From positions 56,613 through 120,612 of the forward strand of contig PCUV01000067.1 in NCBI GenBank assembly GCA_002786915.1: DNA of 64,000 bases, in the 5' to 3' direction. The translations under genes and the position numbers were made by a program. The notes beneath the pieces were generated by a model. That model searched no databases and was not told the origin of the DNA. It saw only the letters and a program-made list of their open reading frames with translations. Of the stretch, positions 43,972 through 52,743 are shown piece by piece; the first letter of the stretch is position 1; the number at the start of each line of letters is the position of its first letter. The stretch comes from Comamonadaceae bacterium CG12_big_fil_rev_8_21_14_0_65_59_15 (lineage in GTDB: Bacteria > Pseudomonadota > Gammaproteobacteria > Burkholderiales > Burkholderiaceae_C).

Positions 43972-44526
43972 ATGCAAGACACCGACGTCATCGCGTATTT
44001 GCGCAGTCACATTCGCACCGTACCGGACTGGCCGGCTCCGGGCGTGCAGTTTCGCGACATCACGCCCTTGCTGCAAGACGCGCAGGTGTTTCGGGTACTC
44101 ATCGATGTTTTTGTGCACCGCTACATGGACCCGCAACGCCGACCGGGTGTGGTCGCCGGGCTGGACGCGCGGGGTTTTATTTTGGGCGCGGTGATTGCCT
44201 ACGAATTGGGCGTGGGGTTTGTTCCAATCCGCAAAAAGGGCAAACTGCCATTTACCACAGTGGAAGAAACCTACGAGCTGGAATACGGCAGCGCCACGGT
44301 CGAATTGCACACCGACGCCGTCAAACCAGGGGACCGGGTACTGCTGGTGGATGACTTGATCGCCACTGGGGGCACCATGATGGCCGGTAAAAAACTGCTG
44401 GAAAAACTGGGCGCCACAGTCATCGAAGGCGCGGCCATTGTGGACCTACCTGAGCTGGGCGGGTCAATGCGCCTGCGCGAGGCCGGCCTGCGCCTGCACA
44501 CACTGCTGGATTTTCAGGGGCTTTGA
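43972..44526 (+). CDS. apt: Adenine phosphoribosyltransferase
   Basis: This 184-residue enzyme has the PRPP-binding motif [17 protein letters not shown] (about 122-138) and the Apt features [16 protein letters not shown] at the N terminus and [10 protein letters not shown] (about 63). It salvages adenine to AMP. It starts 39 bases after the antiporter gene on the same strand, so it may be co-transcribed with it. Confidence 0.94.
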   Translation: MQDTDVIAYLRSHIRTVPDWPAPGVQFRDITPLLQDAQVFRVLIDVFVHRYMDPQRRPGVVAGLDARGFILGAVIAYELGVGFVPIRKKGKLPFTTVEETYELEYGSATVELHTDAVKPGDRVLLVDDLIATGGTMMAGKKLLEKLGATVIEGAAIVDLPELGGSMRLREAGLRLHTLLDFQGL

Positions 44527-44729
44527 GCGCAGTCAGCCCAATCCGCCAAACTAGGTTTGGCCTAACGGGAAGACGTGGGCATCAGGCTCCAGCAGTCGGG
44601 TGTCTTCAAAGCCGGGGGGTGGCGCAGCACGGCACGGGCCACTGTGCACCAATTCGCCAGCCGCAGGCGTTGCACGCTGGTTGCGGGCGCAGCCAAACAA
44701 AACGGAGAACTGCCTTTGGATAGGAGGTA
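44527..44729. other. Convergent intergenic region
   Basis: These 203 bases hold no gene. GCCAAAC-TAG-GTTTGGC (44545-44561) is a perfect 7-bp hairpin 18 bases past the apt stop. It lacks a clear T-tract and may only be a weak terminator. Confidence 0.35.
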
Positions 44730-45368
44730 TCAGGGGCTGATTTGCTTCAGCAAGGCTTTGGCTTCAAGCTTGCGCCCTGCATCGGCCACGTCACGACCCG
44801 GGCGTGGGGCGGCTTGCAATGCGGTCTGCAGGTGGCGGATGGCATCGGCTTGTTGACCTTGGTCAGCCAGAAAGTCAGCGTACAAAAAATTGCTGTCAAG
44901 GCCTTGCGGATTCAGCGCCAGGGCTTTTTTAAACAACTCGTTGGCTTTGGCTTTGTCGCCAAAACCCAGCGGCCAGCCAGGGACTTTGGCGTACAGGGTA
45001 GCCAAGCTGGTGTAGGCAGAACCCTCCAGTGCGCTGGCATCGAGCTGCAAGGCTTGTTCAAACAGCAGTTTGGCGTGTTTGGCCAGTGACAGTGCGCCCA
45101 GGCCACCTTTGGCACCCGCTTCACTGGACACGGCAATGCCTTGCCAGATCAGCGGCTCGGCTTGGGTTGGGTGGCTTTGTGCCAGTTTGCCAGCAAGTTC
45201 TGCCAGCGCATGATAGGCATCGGCGTGCTGTTGGGCATCTTGCCTGTATTTGATCTGGGCCCATTGGTCTTGAATGGGTCGCACCAGGGATTCGTCATTG
45301 GCGGCAAAGCACAGGCTGGCGCTCAGGCACAGGGCCAGCAGCGGCAGGTGGAGGTGGTGTTTTTTCAT
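44730..45368 (-). CDS. Secreted TPR-repeat protein, last gene of the hemolysin-family operon
   Basis: This 212-residue protein has a Sec signal peptide (MKKHHLHLPLLALCLSASLCFA) and three or four TPR-like helix pairs (LFEQALQLDASALEGSAYTS about 103, ANELFKKALALNPQGLDSN about 140, DAIRHLQTALQAAPRPGRD about 178). It is likely periplasmic and could scaffold or assist an envelope process. Its start overlaps the stop of the SDR gene by four bases (ATGA), tying it to the five-gene operon. No catalytic motif is visible. Confidence 0.82.
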   Translation of the reverse strand: MKKHHLHLPLLALCLSASLCFAANDESLVRPIQDQWAQIKYRQDAQQHADAYHALAELAGKLAQSHPTQAEPLIWQGIAVSSEAGAKGGLGALSLAKHAKLLFEQALQLDASALEGSAYTSLATLYAKVPGWPLGFGDKAKANELFKKALALNPQGLDSNFLYADFLADQGQQADAIRHLQTALQAAPRPGRDVADAGRKLEAKALLKQISP

Positions 45369-46168
45369 GGCTGGCGATCAGGGTTGAGGGTTTGTGCATG
45401 CAGTTCAATGGTGCGCAGTTGCTTGGCTACACCATGGTCGATTAAGCCGGGCGCAAACCCGTTGAGCCAGGCAAACAAGCGCTCAGGGAAGCCGATGTGC
45501 ACTTCTTTGCGGTCTTGTGCCAAGGCCTGTAGCAGACGGGTGGCAACTGTTTCAGGGCGGTCACTGGCGTTGCCCAGAGCCCGGTTGAGGGCGTTCACTG
45601 CCGGGCTGTTGAGCGGGGTCTGGATGGCGCGTGGGGCTACGTACAACACCTGAATGTGACTGTTGGCCAGCTCCCGGCGCAAGCTTTGTGAAAACCCGCG
45701 CAGTCCGGCTTTGGCGCTGGAATAGGCCACAAAACCGGCAAATGGCAGGCTGCCAAAGACCGAGCCGACGTTGACAATGCGGGCCTGTGGTTGGCTGCGC
45801 AGGTGCGGCAGCAGGGCCTGCGTCAGGCGCATGGGGGCCAGCAGATTGGTCTGTAGCACTTGCTCGACGCTGTCCCAGGGCTGCGTTTGCAAAGAGCCAA
45901 AGGCGCTGATGCCCGCGTTGTTGATCAAGGCGTTCACCTGGAAAGCCTGAGCTGCTTGCACCAGCTGCGCCACGCCCGCAGCTTGGGTCAGGTCGGCCAC
46001 GCACAGGCTGACGGCGCTACCCAATTCGGTTCGCAGCGCCTGCAGCTTGGCCGCATCACGTCCGCTCAGCAAAACCTGTGCACCGTGTTGCACCAGTTGA
46101 TGCGCCAACGCGTGGCCCAAGCCACCGCTGGCCCCGGTGAGCAGCACGCGGGCGGTGTTCAGTTGCAT
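45365..46168 (-). CDS. Short-chain dehydrogenase/reductase of the hemolysin-family operon
   Basis: This 267-residue classical SDR has TGASGGLGHALAHQ (about 10-23), NNAGISAFG (about 86), a serine in VNVGSVFG and the catalytic YSSAKAGLRG (about 150). It should use NAD(P)H to reduce a carbonyl or oxidise an alcohol. It overlaps the HDO-like gene by ten bases and the TPR gene by four, consistent with a single pathway. The substrate is unknown; a fatty-acyl-derived intermediate is an inference from the neighbours. Confidence 0.86.
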   Translation of the reverse strand: MQLNTARVLLTGASGGLGHALAHQLVQHGAQVLLSGRDAAKLQALRTELGSAVSLCVADLTQAAGVAQLVQAAQAFQVNALINNAGISAFGSLQTQPWDSVEQVLQTNLLAPMRLTQALLPHLRSQPQARIVNVGSVFGSLPFAGFVAYSSAKAGLRGFSQSLRRELANSHIQVLYVAPRAIQTPLNSPAVNALNRALGNASDRPETVATRLLQALAQDRKEVHIGFPERLFAWLNGFAPGLIDHGVAKQLRTIELHAQTLNPDRQP

Positions 46169-46824
46169 GCCATCACCTGCGGGTCAGACAGGCCATGAAA
46201 CACATCACCATAGAGTTTGTAGAACACTTTGGCGCAGCGCAGCACCTCTTGCTGGTCAGCGGGTTCCATTTGATCCAGCAATCTGGCCAGGTATTGGGTG
46301 TGTTCTTGATCCAAAGTGCCGTGTGAGCGCAAGTATGAGAAGGCTGCGTTGGGCAGGGCCAGCGCTTGCTGAATTTTGTCGGCAGCCAACAGCGCCAGGG
46401 CCACGCTGGTGCCCTCCAGCACAAACACCATACCAAAAAAGCCGGCTGGGTTGCCACGTGCAATCAAGTCATAGGCGTAGGCCACCATGACTTCAGCCGG
46501 CAGAGCCGGGCGGCTGGCGCGCACGGCGGCGGCATCGCCACCGGCGGCCGTGATGTCGTTCAGGATCCATTCTTCATGGCCTATTTCTTCTTCAATGTAC
46601 TCGGCCACTGCCCGGCGCAGCCAGGCCAGCCGATCGGGGAGCCGCCCACCCAGCGTCATCAGCAGCGGTGTGGTGTGGCGCACGTGGTGGTAGGCCTGGC
46701 TGAGAAAGGCCAGGTAGTCTTGGCGTTGCGCCCGTCCTTGCAGGCAGTCAGTCACCAGCGGGGCCGACAGCAGGTAGCCACGGTTCACTTCGGTGGCGGT
46801 TTGGAGTTGTTGGTAAAACGTCAT
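46159..46824 (-). CDS. Iron-containing redox enzyme family protein (heme-oxygenase-like diiron fold)
   Basis: This 221-residue all-helical protein resembles TenA/PqqC and the HDO family. Candidate metal ligands are in YIEEEIGHEEWILND (about residues 76-90) and GTLDQEHTQYLARLL (about 168-182), with HHVRHTTPLL near residue 50. Characterised HDO enzymes such as UndA (fatty-acid decarboxylase) or SznF use a diiron centre and O2. It overlaps the AMP-ligase gene by four bases. I infer an oxidative step on an activated or acylated substrate; nothing in the sequence identifies it. Confidence 0.75.
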   Translation of the reverse strand: MTFYQQLQTATEVNRGYLLSAPLVTDCLQGRAQRQDYLAFLSQAYHHVRHTTPLLMTLGGRLPDRLAWLRRAVAEYIEEEIGHEEWILNDITAAGGDAAAVRASRPALPAEVMVAYAYDLIARGNPAGFFGMVFVLEGTSVALALLAADKIQQALALPNAAFSYLRSHGTLDQEHTQYLARLLDQMEPADQQEVLRCAKVFYKLYGDVFHGLSDPQVMACN

Positions 46825-48296
46825 GCGGTGGCTTCTTCGTTGTTGTAGAGGGTGTCAATGGTCGGCGCAAAGTGCTGAGCGATGGCCGTGCGCAGCGGGC
46901 GGCCGTTGCCGGTGGCCAGGCCATTGGCCAGAGTCATGGGTGGGCAGCTGTGCCAGCGTTTGATGCGGGCGTAATCCGGTAATTGGGCGTTGGCTTGCGC
47001 CATAGCGGCCTCCATTTGCGTTGGCGTGGTACCGGGCAGGGGAACCACCAGCGCCAGCAGCCATGGCCGGGCTTCGCCCAGCACCACGGCTTGTTGTAGC
47101 GGGGCTTGGGCCAGCAGCACGGATTCGACCCATTCAGGTGAAATGTTCCGTCCAAAACTGGTGATCAACATGTTTTTGCGGCGACCCATCAGGTGCAGAT
47201 GCCCTTGTGCGTCCAGGCGTCCCAGATCACCCGTGGCCAGGTCGTGTCGTCTCTGGCTGGACTGGGCGGGGTTGCCGGTATAGCCCAGAAAGGCAGCAGT
47301 TTGCAGGTGCACTTCGCCATCAACCAGCCGCAGCTGCACGTGCGGCAGGATGCGCCCGACACCGTTGCCATCATCACCGGGCAGGTTCAGGCTGACCACG
47401 GAGCCGCATTCGGTCAGGCCATAGCCTTCATAAGCCGGAATGCCGACTTGTCGCGCTTGTGCGATCAACGCCGGGGCGACGTGTGCCCCGCCCACGGCCA
47501 CAAAGCGCAGGCTGTCAGGCGCGCGTTGCCTGCTAGCTTGCAGAAACAGCAGCCAGGCCTTGAGCAGTTCGGGTACCAAAATCAGACTGTGAGGCTGGCT
47601 GGTCATGGTGTGTTGCTGCAACGCAACCGGGTCAAATCCGGCCATGCCACGCCACCCCAGGCTGGCCAGACCGGTCACATGCACGTGCACACCATTGAGC
47701 AGCGCCGCGTAAATGCCGGCGGTGTTTTCCAGCAGCAAGCTCAGGGGCAGCACCGCCAGGTGTTGGGTCAGACCCAGCGGAGACAGCGTGCTTTGCAAGG
47801 TTTTGGCCGTGGCCATCAGCCCGGTGGCGCTCAGGCAGACCCCTTTGGGCGAGCCGGTGCTGCCCGATGTGAAAGAAATTTTGGCGCAGCCTGTAGGCAG
47901 CGCCACCGTGCCTTCAACCGGGCGGCACATCAAGCTGAGCGCACCACAGGTGGTGCGGCATGCAAAGCCCAACCCAAGCGCGGTGATGCGCTCGGGTTGG
48001 TCAGTCAGTACCGCGTCGGCATCGGTTTGTGTCAGAGCGTTGACAAGTTGTGCGGCACTGAAAAAGGTAGGCAAGGGCAAGTGCACCACACCGAGCATCA
48101 ACGCCGCCAGGTCAGACAGAACCCAATCGATACTGTTGTCCGCCAGAATGGCGATCACCCGACAATGCGCCAGCCGTTGGGTCATGTTGTCAACGGCTGC
48201 CAGTACTTCTTGCCCACTGAGGGTTTGCGTTTGGTCAGAGAGCGCTGGCTGAGCGGCGTGGGCTGTCAGCGCTGACCATAGCTGTGCCGCCTTCAT
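46821..48296 (-). CDS. AMP-dependent synthetase/ligase of the hemolysin-family operon
   Basis: This 491-residue ANL enzyme has the P-loop-like FTSGSTGSPKGVCLS (about 146), YEGYGLTECGSVV (about 292) and the hinge region TGDLGRLDAQGHLHLMGRRK (about 354). It should adenylate a carboxylic acid, probably a fatty acid. The C-terminal region, where the catalytic lysine of most family members lies, reads LANGLATGNGRPLR and has no lysine. It overlaps its neighbours at both ends by four bases. No acyl carrier protein gene is present in the operon. Confidence 0.84.
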   Translation of the reverse strand: MKAAQLWSALTAHAAQPALSDQTQTLSGQEVLAAVDNMTQRLAHCRVIAILADNSIDWVLSDLAALMLGVVHLPLPTFFSAAQLVNALTQTDADAVLTDQPERITALGLGFACRTTCGALSLMCRPVEGTVALPTGCAKISFTSGSTGSPKGVCLSATGLMATAKTLQSTLSPLGLTQHLAVLPLSLLLENTAGIYAALLNGVHVHVTGLASLGWRGMAGFDPVALQQHTMTSQPHSLILVPELLKAWLLFLQASRQRAPDSLRFVAVGGAHVAPALIAQARQVGIPAYEGYGLTECGSVVSLNLPGDDGNGVGRILPHVQLRLVDGEVHLQTAAFLGYTGNPAQSSQRRHDLATGDLGRLDAQGHLHLMGRRKNMLITSFGRNISPEWVESVLLAQAPLQQAVVLGEARPWLLALVVPLPGTTPTQMEAAMAQANAQLPDYARIKRWHSCPPMTLANGLATGNGRPLRTAIAQHFAPTIDTLYNNEEATA

Positions 48297-48895
48297 GCCG
48301 GTGTGCCCATGCGTTGCAAGGCGGCTTTGATTTTGCCGACGGCCACAATGGGTTGGGTGTCGTAATAGCTACCCCAGCTGCTGGCTTGTTCATACAACCG
48401 TTCTGGGTTGGCTGCCGCCAGCGCCAAGGGTGGTAAGCCCAGCCTGGCAAACAGGCCAACCAGTTCCTGGGTGGCGGTGGAGGCCACCCATTCAAAGCCT
48501 TGCGCGTGCAGGTGACTGGCCAAGGCGCGAAACAGGTAAATGCTGCTGCCTGGTTTTTGCGCCGCCAGGTGGCCCACTTCAGCGATGTGACGGCGTTCGA
48601 TCGGGCTGGGCGCAAGGTGTGCCATGGCGTGTTCAATGGGCGTGTCCAGGTAGCGTTCCAAAAAAAGTGGGGTGGCCTGGGCACTGCGCCAACCTGCGGC
48701 GGCAACGATGCTGCCGCGTTGTTCCAGTGCGACCAGATTGGGGGCAAAGGTGGTTACGTGGGCGTTGTAACGGTCTGCAAAGATGCGCTGGATGAAGGTC
48801 TCGGCCTCTGGTCTGCGCTGCGATTCCCGGGAAATATGGACCACCTTGACCGTTGGCGGGTTGGCAGGGAAAACTTGGCGCTGGGCTTGAGGCAT
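48293..48895 (-). CDS. Thermostable-hemolysin family protein (GNAT-like fold)
   Basis: This 200-residue protein matches the T_hemolysin family: VVHISRESQRRPEAETFIQR (about 17-36), YNAHVTTFAPNLVAL (about 42), IAEVGHLAAQKPGSSIYLF (about 105) and LGLPPLALAAANPERL. The family is named after a Vibrio hemolysin, but its sequence pattern (a xRxxF..F region and the EVGxLA strand) resembles GNAT and autoinducer-synthase acyltransferases. I infer N-acylation activity. It is the first gene of a five-gene operon with an AMP-ligase, HDO, SDR and TPR protein. Confidence 0.84.
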   Translation of the reverse strand: MPQAQRQVFPANPPTVKVVHISRESQRRPEAETFIQRIFADRYNAHVTTFAPNLVALEQRGSIVAAAGWRSAQATPLFLERYLDTPIEHAMAHLAPSPIERRHIAEVGHLAAQKPGSSIYLFRALASHLHAQGFEWVASTATQELVGLFARLGLPPLALAAANPERLYEQASSWGSYYDTQPIVAVGKIKAALQRMGTPA

Positions 48896-48953
48896 GGTGG
48901 GAATTCAAAAACAATTCGCATTGGATGGGCTGCGCGCAGTCTAAAAATTCATT

Positions 48954-48970
48954 CTTAATTTCTTCTTAAG
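48954..48970 (+). promoter_or_regulatory. PmrA/QseB-type direct repeat upstream of the hemolysin-family operon
   Basis: CTTAAT-TTCTT-CTTAAG matches the YTTAAK-N5-YTTAAK box bound by PmrA/BasR-type response regulators. It lies about 60-75 bases upstream of the operon start. Such short AT-rich boxes occur by chance, so this is suggestive only. No two-component genes are in the window. Confidence 0.35.
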
Positions 48971-49055
48971 GAAGGGGTCAGCCCGGTTATCAAAGAAAAG
49001 CCGGCAAAAAATCCAACCGTATGAAGCCAAAACGGCGCCTTGCTGGAGTTCAGCC

Positions 49056-49121
49056 CGCCGACCGTGCAAACGGCACCGACAGCATGACGATCAGCATTTC
49101 GGTCAGGCGCTTGAAGTTCAG
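49056..49121 (-). pseudogene. cusA fragment A (internal remnant)
   Basis: GCAAACGGCACCGACAGCAT and the following bases through TTGAAGTTCAG match cusA at about 57870-57926. That codes for the conserved VMLSVPFAL region. Only about 65 bases remain, with no coding capacity. It is in the same orientation as the complete cusA and marks the far edge of the mosaic. Confidence 0.75.
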
Positions 49122-49273
49122 TGGCTGCTGGCGGTCAGCGGCGTTTTGAAATCATGTGGTGTTGAGTAAAACTTTTGTTCGCTCCTCACCCGGGCGAGCA
49201 ATTTGTCGATGTCGTATCCGGCTTCGGTATTGATGCGCTGTTTAGTGCGCCAAAGTTCCGCTGACGTTGCCAA
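49118..49273 (-). pseudogene. Remnant of a small antitoxin-like protein
   Basis: Read on the minus strand, this stretch gives SAELWRTKQRINTEAGYDID then KLLARVRSEQ, which resembles small proteins of the form (E)LWxIK..L..E.GYD.. that accompany toxin genes. No good start codon is present, and its C-terminal codons run into cusA fragment A. I regard it as a truncated gene; the assignment is tentative. Confidence 0.3.
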
Positions 49274-49285
49274 TAAAGGTGATTT

Positions 49286-49507
49286 ATGGCCCCAGCGCTT
49301 GTGACCCGTCACGCACGGGATCGGATGGCTGAGCGAAACATTTATGAGGTGATGCTGATGGACGTTATTGACTTTGGTGAAACGCGCTACCGTGACAGCA
49401 CGCATCTCTGGGCGTACAAGGATTTTCCGTAGCGACATGACAACCTGCTTTGTGCTGTTCTCGTTTTGGAAGATGCCGTGGTAGTCAAAACGGTGATGCA
49501 CCATTTT
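49286..49507 (+). pseudogene. DUF4258 toxin-like gene interrupted by a TAG stop
   Basis: From ATG 49286 the frame gives LVTRHARDRMAERNI and RYRDSTHLWAYKDFP, a typical DUF4258 start. TAG at 49430-49432 then interrupts it. The same frame resumes with RHDNLLCAVLVLEDAVVVKT and VMHHF, the expected second half. A single GAG to TAG change would explain the break, since PERHDN would be the natural reading. Beyond VMHHF the frame runs on past the expected end. The DUF2283 gene follows, so this is an antitoxin with a disabled partner. Confidence 0.65.
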
Positions 49508-49526
49508 TTTGATCTGAGGAGACCCC

Positions 49527-49724
49527 ATGCGCACGACGTATTACAACGAAGACGACATCATGGTCACCCATTTGTCCGACAAGCCCATCGTCCGCGAGGT
49601 GTCGCAAGACTGGAACACGCATATCAGCTACGCCGAAGATGGCACCACCGTTGAGGTGGTGGTGCTGGACGCGCGAAGCAGCGGTGCGTATCCCTTGGCG
49701 GTTGAACACGCGCTGGTGGCGTGA
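49527..49724 (+). CDS. DUF2283 family protein (putative antitoxin)
   Basis: This 65-residue protein fits DUF2283: TYYNEDDIMVTHLSDKPIVR at the N terminus and VEVVVLDARSSGAYPL at the C terminus. The ATG has GAGGAG eight bases upstream. DUF2283 genes are often downstream of DUF4258 genes and are considered putative antitoxins. The toxin-like gene here has an in-frame stop, so this may be an intact antitoxin without a working toxin. Confidence 0.72.
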   Translation: MRTTYYNEDDIMVTHLSDKPIVREVSQDWNTHISYAEDGTTVEVVVLDARSSGAYPLAVEHALVA

Positions 49725-49877
49725 CCTGTGGCGTGATTTTTGAGCTTCACCGCACTCTCCCGCCAAGCGTACGAATCGCTATTAAAAACAGTGCTACCCA
49801 CGCAATATCAGTAAGCGCTAGAGGCCTAAAACGTTGTGAATCTGCAGCGCTGATCAACATGGACAAAAGGGGGGCAA
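49725..49877. repeat. Intergenic region with a partial dispersed repeat
   Basis: AGTAAGCGCTAGAGGCC (about 49811-49827) recalls the GCGCTAG core of the dispersed repeat. No gene was recognised. The region ends in the GGGGGCAATCACCCCTCCAG context that begins the next cusA fragment. Confidence 0.35.
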
Positions 49878-50690
49878 TCACCCCTCCAGCCCCCGCGCCA
49901 GCCGCCACTGCTTGACCAAGGCGTAAATCGCCGGAATCACCGCCAGCGTCAGCACGGTGCTGGAAATCATGCCGCCAACCATCGGCGCGGCAATTCGGCT
50001 CATCACTTCAGAACCCGTGCCGGTGCCCCATAGGATCGGCAGCAGGCCGGCCATGATGGCCACCACGGTCATCATCTTCGGGCGCACGCGCTCTACCGCG
50101 CCTTCCATCACGGCGGCGTAGAGGTCGGCCACCGTTGGGGCACGTTTTTCTTCCTGGCATTTTTCTTTGGCTTCCTGCCACGCATGGTCCAGATAGATCA
50201 GCATGATCACGCCGGTTTCCGCCGCCACCCCGGCCAGCGCGATAAACCCGACCGCCACGGCCACCGACAGGTTGTAGCCCAGCCACCACATCAGCCAGAC
50301 GCCACCGACCAAGGCAAACGGCACCGAGAGCATGACGATCAGCGTTTCGGTCAGGCGTTTGAAGTTCAGGTACAGCAGCAAAAAGATGGTGAGCAGCGTC
50401 ACCGGGATGACCACCTTCATCTTTTCGATGGCGCGCTCCATGTACTCAAACTGGCCGCTCCAGGTGACGTAATAACCCGGCGGAAAGGTCACCTGCGCGG
50501 CCACCGCTCTTTTGGCATCGCGCACATCGCCGTCAATGTCGCGGTCACGGATATCGACAAAGATGTAGGCCGACAGCAGCGCGTTTTCGGTACAGATGCC
50601 GGGCGCGGCCTTGGCCACCACTACTTTGGCGAGTTGGCCCAGCGGAATCTGTGCGCCGTCCATCTCGGCTACAAACAAGGCTGTGGTCAG
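49878..50690 (-). pseudogene. cusA fragment B (C-terminal quarter, about 266 codons)
   Basis: This stretch encodes the C-terminal part of a CusA-type RND pump from about MDGAQIPLGQLAKVVVAK to the terminal RLARGLEG, with no in-frame stop. Its protein matches the complete CusA at all but about 16 positions. Most nucleotide differences are at third codon positions. It lacks the first three quarters of the gene and any start signal, so it is not functional. At its 5' edge the match fades near 50680-50690, where it abuts the promoter of the HigB-HigA fusion gene. Confidence 0.9.
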
Positions 50691-50700
50691 ACCGTGCGTC

Positions 50701-50718
50701 TGTATAATTATTTATACA
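50701..50718 (+). promoter_or_regulatory. Promoter and operator of the HigB-HigA fusion gene
   Basis: TGTATAA-TTAT-TTATACA is a perfect 7-bp inverted repeat. It contains a -10 TATAAT (50703-50708), 14 bases before the ATG. The layout is typical for an autoregulated higBA operon; the DNA-binding antitoxin domain is retained in the fusion. Confidence 0.65.
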
Positions 50719-50721
50719 CAC

Positions 50722-51216
50722 ATGAAAAACCCTACTGAAAAATCCATTGATTGGCGCGGAAGTGCGCTCAAAGACTTGCAAGCGTTTCCTGACGATGCCA
50801 AGCACAAAGCGGGCTTTCAGTTGCGCAAAGTTCAAAAAAGTGAGCGGCCTGACGATTTCAAGCCAATGCCAGACATAGGTGCTGGTGTGAATGAGATCAT
50901 TGTGGATGTTGTCACCCCGGCGGACGGCAATGTTTTTGCCGATTTGGGGTTCGCCCCCGATCAGGCAAAAGTGATGCTGATGGAAGCTGATGCCAGTATT
51001 GCTCAATCGCAAAAACTCAAACAAGAGGCAGCTAATGCTATTGCGCACTGGATGAAGTCAGAAAAACTCACCCAGTTGGCAGCCGCAGAAATACTTGAAG
51101 TGTCACGCCCGCGCATTTCAGACCTGGTGAATGCAAAGCTGAGTCGCTTTTCGCTCGACACCCTGGTAGCCATGCTGTGCCGAACTGGCAAAAACGTTGA
51201 GCTTGTGGTGCGCTAA
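50722..51216 (+). CDS. In-frame fusion of a truncated HigB-type toxin and a HigA-type antitoxin
   Basis: The 164-residue product joins two parts. Residues 1-58 (KSIDWRGSALKDLQAFPDDA and FKPMPDIGAGVNEI) are the N-terminal half of a phage-Gp49-like HigB toxin. Residues from about 70 (NVFADLGFAPDQAKVMLMEA and VSRPRISDLVNAKLS) are an XRE-family HigA antitoxin, complete to the C terminus. The toxin's C-terminal half, with its catalytic core, is missing. The antitoxin part is nearly identical to the protein at 56090-56437. The fusion looks like a deletion between toxin and antitoxin that kept the frame; it may still bind its operator. Confidence 0.8.
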   Translation: MKNPTEKSIDWRGSALKDLQAFPDDAKHKAGFQLRKVQKSERPDDFKPMPDIGAGVNEIIVDVVTPADGNVFADLGFAPDQAKVMLMEADASIAQSQKLKQEAANAIAHWMKSEKLTQLAAAEILEVSRPRISDLVNAKLSRFSLDTLVAMLCRTGKNVELVVR

Positions 51217-51940
<724 letters not shown>

Positions 51941-51982
51941 AGTGCTTTGGAATAATAGGAATCTGACCCCAATTACTATCGA

Positions 51983-52684
51983 TTGAATTCCCCCCATCTT
52001 TACCGACAAGCCAACGTGACTCCCATAGCCACTTTATCAAGTGACGTTCGCCGCTACGGCCAGGAATACGCCTGTCATGCGCACGACTATGTGCAGATCA
52101 TGTTTGCAGTGCAGGGGCGCATGGAGTTGGAGCTTGACGGCCACAGTGCATTTGCCGATACGTCTTGTGGTCTGGTCATCCCGGCCGGTGTCGAGCATGG
52201 ATTCATGACCACAGCCAACACGCGCATGTTCGTGCTTGAGCTGCCGAATGTGGCGAAGCTATCCAAAGTGCGGCGCTTTGCCGTGACATCTGTTTGCCGC
52301 CAGGCCATCCACCAGGCAGATGTTGGCCTGCAGTTGTCGCAGGTGCTGGATGCCCCCTCCATCCTGCTGCGCCGGGGAATCGATCTGACGCGCTTGAACG
52401 ACGCGCTGGATCAGCACCTGCACGAAACCTGGAGCACCGCACGCATGGCCCAGCTCTTTTTTCTGAGCGCGCAGCACTTTCATTCACGTTTGCTGGAGTT
52501 GACCGGGCACACGCCGCAAGACTACTTGCGCAATCGCCGCTTTGATGCCGCGCAGCACCTGCTGCGTCAGGGCATGTCACTGGAAGCAACAGCCTCGCAC
52601 GTCGGCTATCGCTCTGCCAGTGCCTTGAGTTTTGCCCTCAAACGAGACCGGCAGTGGAGCACCCGGCAATTGCGTCGACGCTGA
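51983..52684 (+). CDS. AraC-family transcriptional regulator
   Basis: This protein of up to 233 residues has an N-terminal cupin (HAHDYVQIMFAVQGRMELEL, about 33-52) and a C-terminal double helix-turn-helix (MAQLFFLSAQHFHSRLLELT and LEATASHVGYRSASALSFAL). Its start is uncertain: TTG at 51983 or GTG at 52016. The DMT exporter gene begins 59 bases later on the same strand and is the likely target. Both genes are ordinary accessory cargo between toxin-antitoxin modules. Confidence 0.8.
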   Translation: MNSPHLYRQANVTPIATLSSDVRRYGQEYACHAHDYVQIMFAVQGRMELELDGHSAFADTSCGLVIPAGVEHGFMTTANTRMFVLELPNVAKLSKVRRFAVTSVCRQAIHQADVGLQLSQVLDAPSILLRRGIDLTRLNDALDQHLHETWSTARMAQLFFLSAQHFHSRLLELTGHTPQDYLRNRRFDAAQHLLRQGMSLEATASHVGYRSASALSFALKRDRQWSTRQLRRR

Positions 52685-52743
52685 ATTTCAAGGGCAAGTG
52701 TTTCTCGCAAGTCGGCGTGGCCATGCTGGCTCATCATGGCGGC

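Noticed and set aside
44545..44561. Intrinsic terminator after apt
   Set aside because: The 7-bp hairpin is perfect, but no T-run follows on either strand.
48293..48895. Virulence hemolysin
   Set aside because: The family name comes from a Vibrio protein; no signal peptide or pore-forming feature is present, and the operon context suggests an acyltransferase.
49118..49534. 138-codon minus-strand frame as an intact gene
   Set aside because: Its N-terminal part is antisense to the DUF4258/DUF2283 region and has no support; only the C-terminal segment shows some family-like pattern, reported as a remnant.
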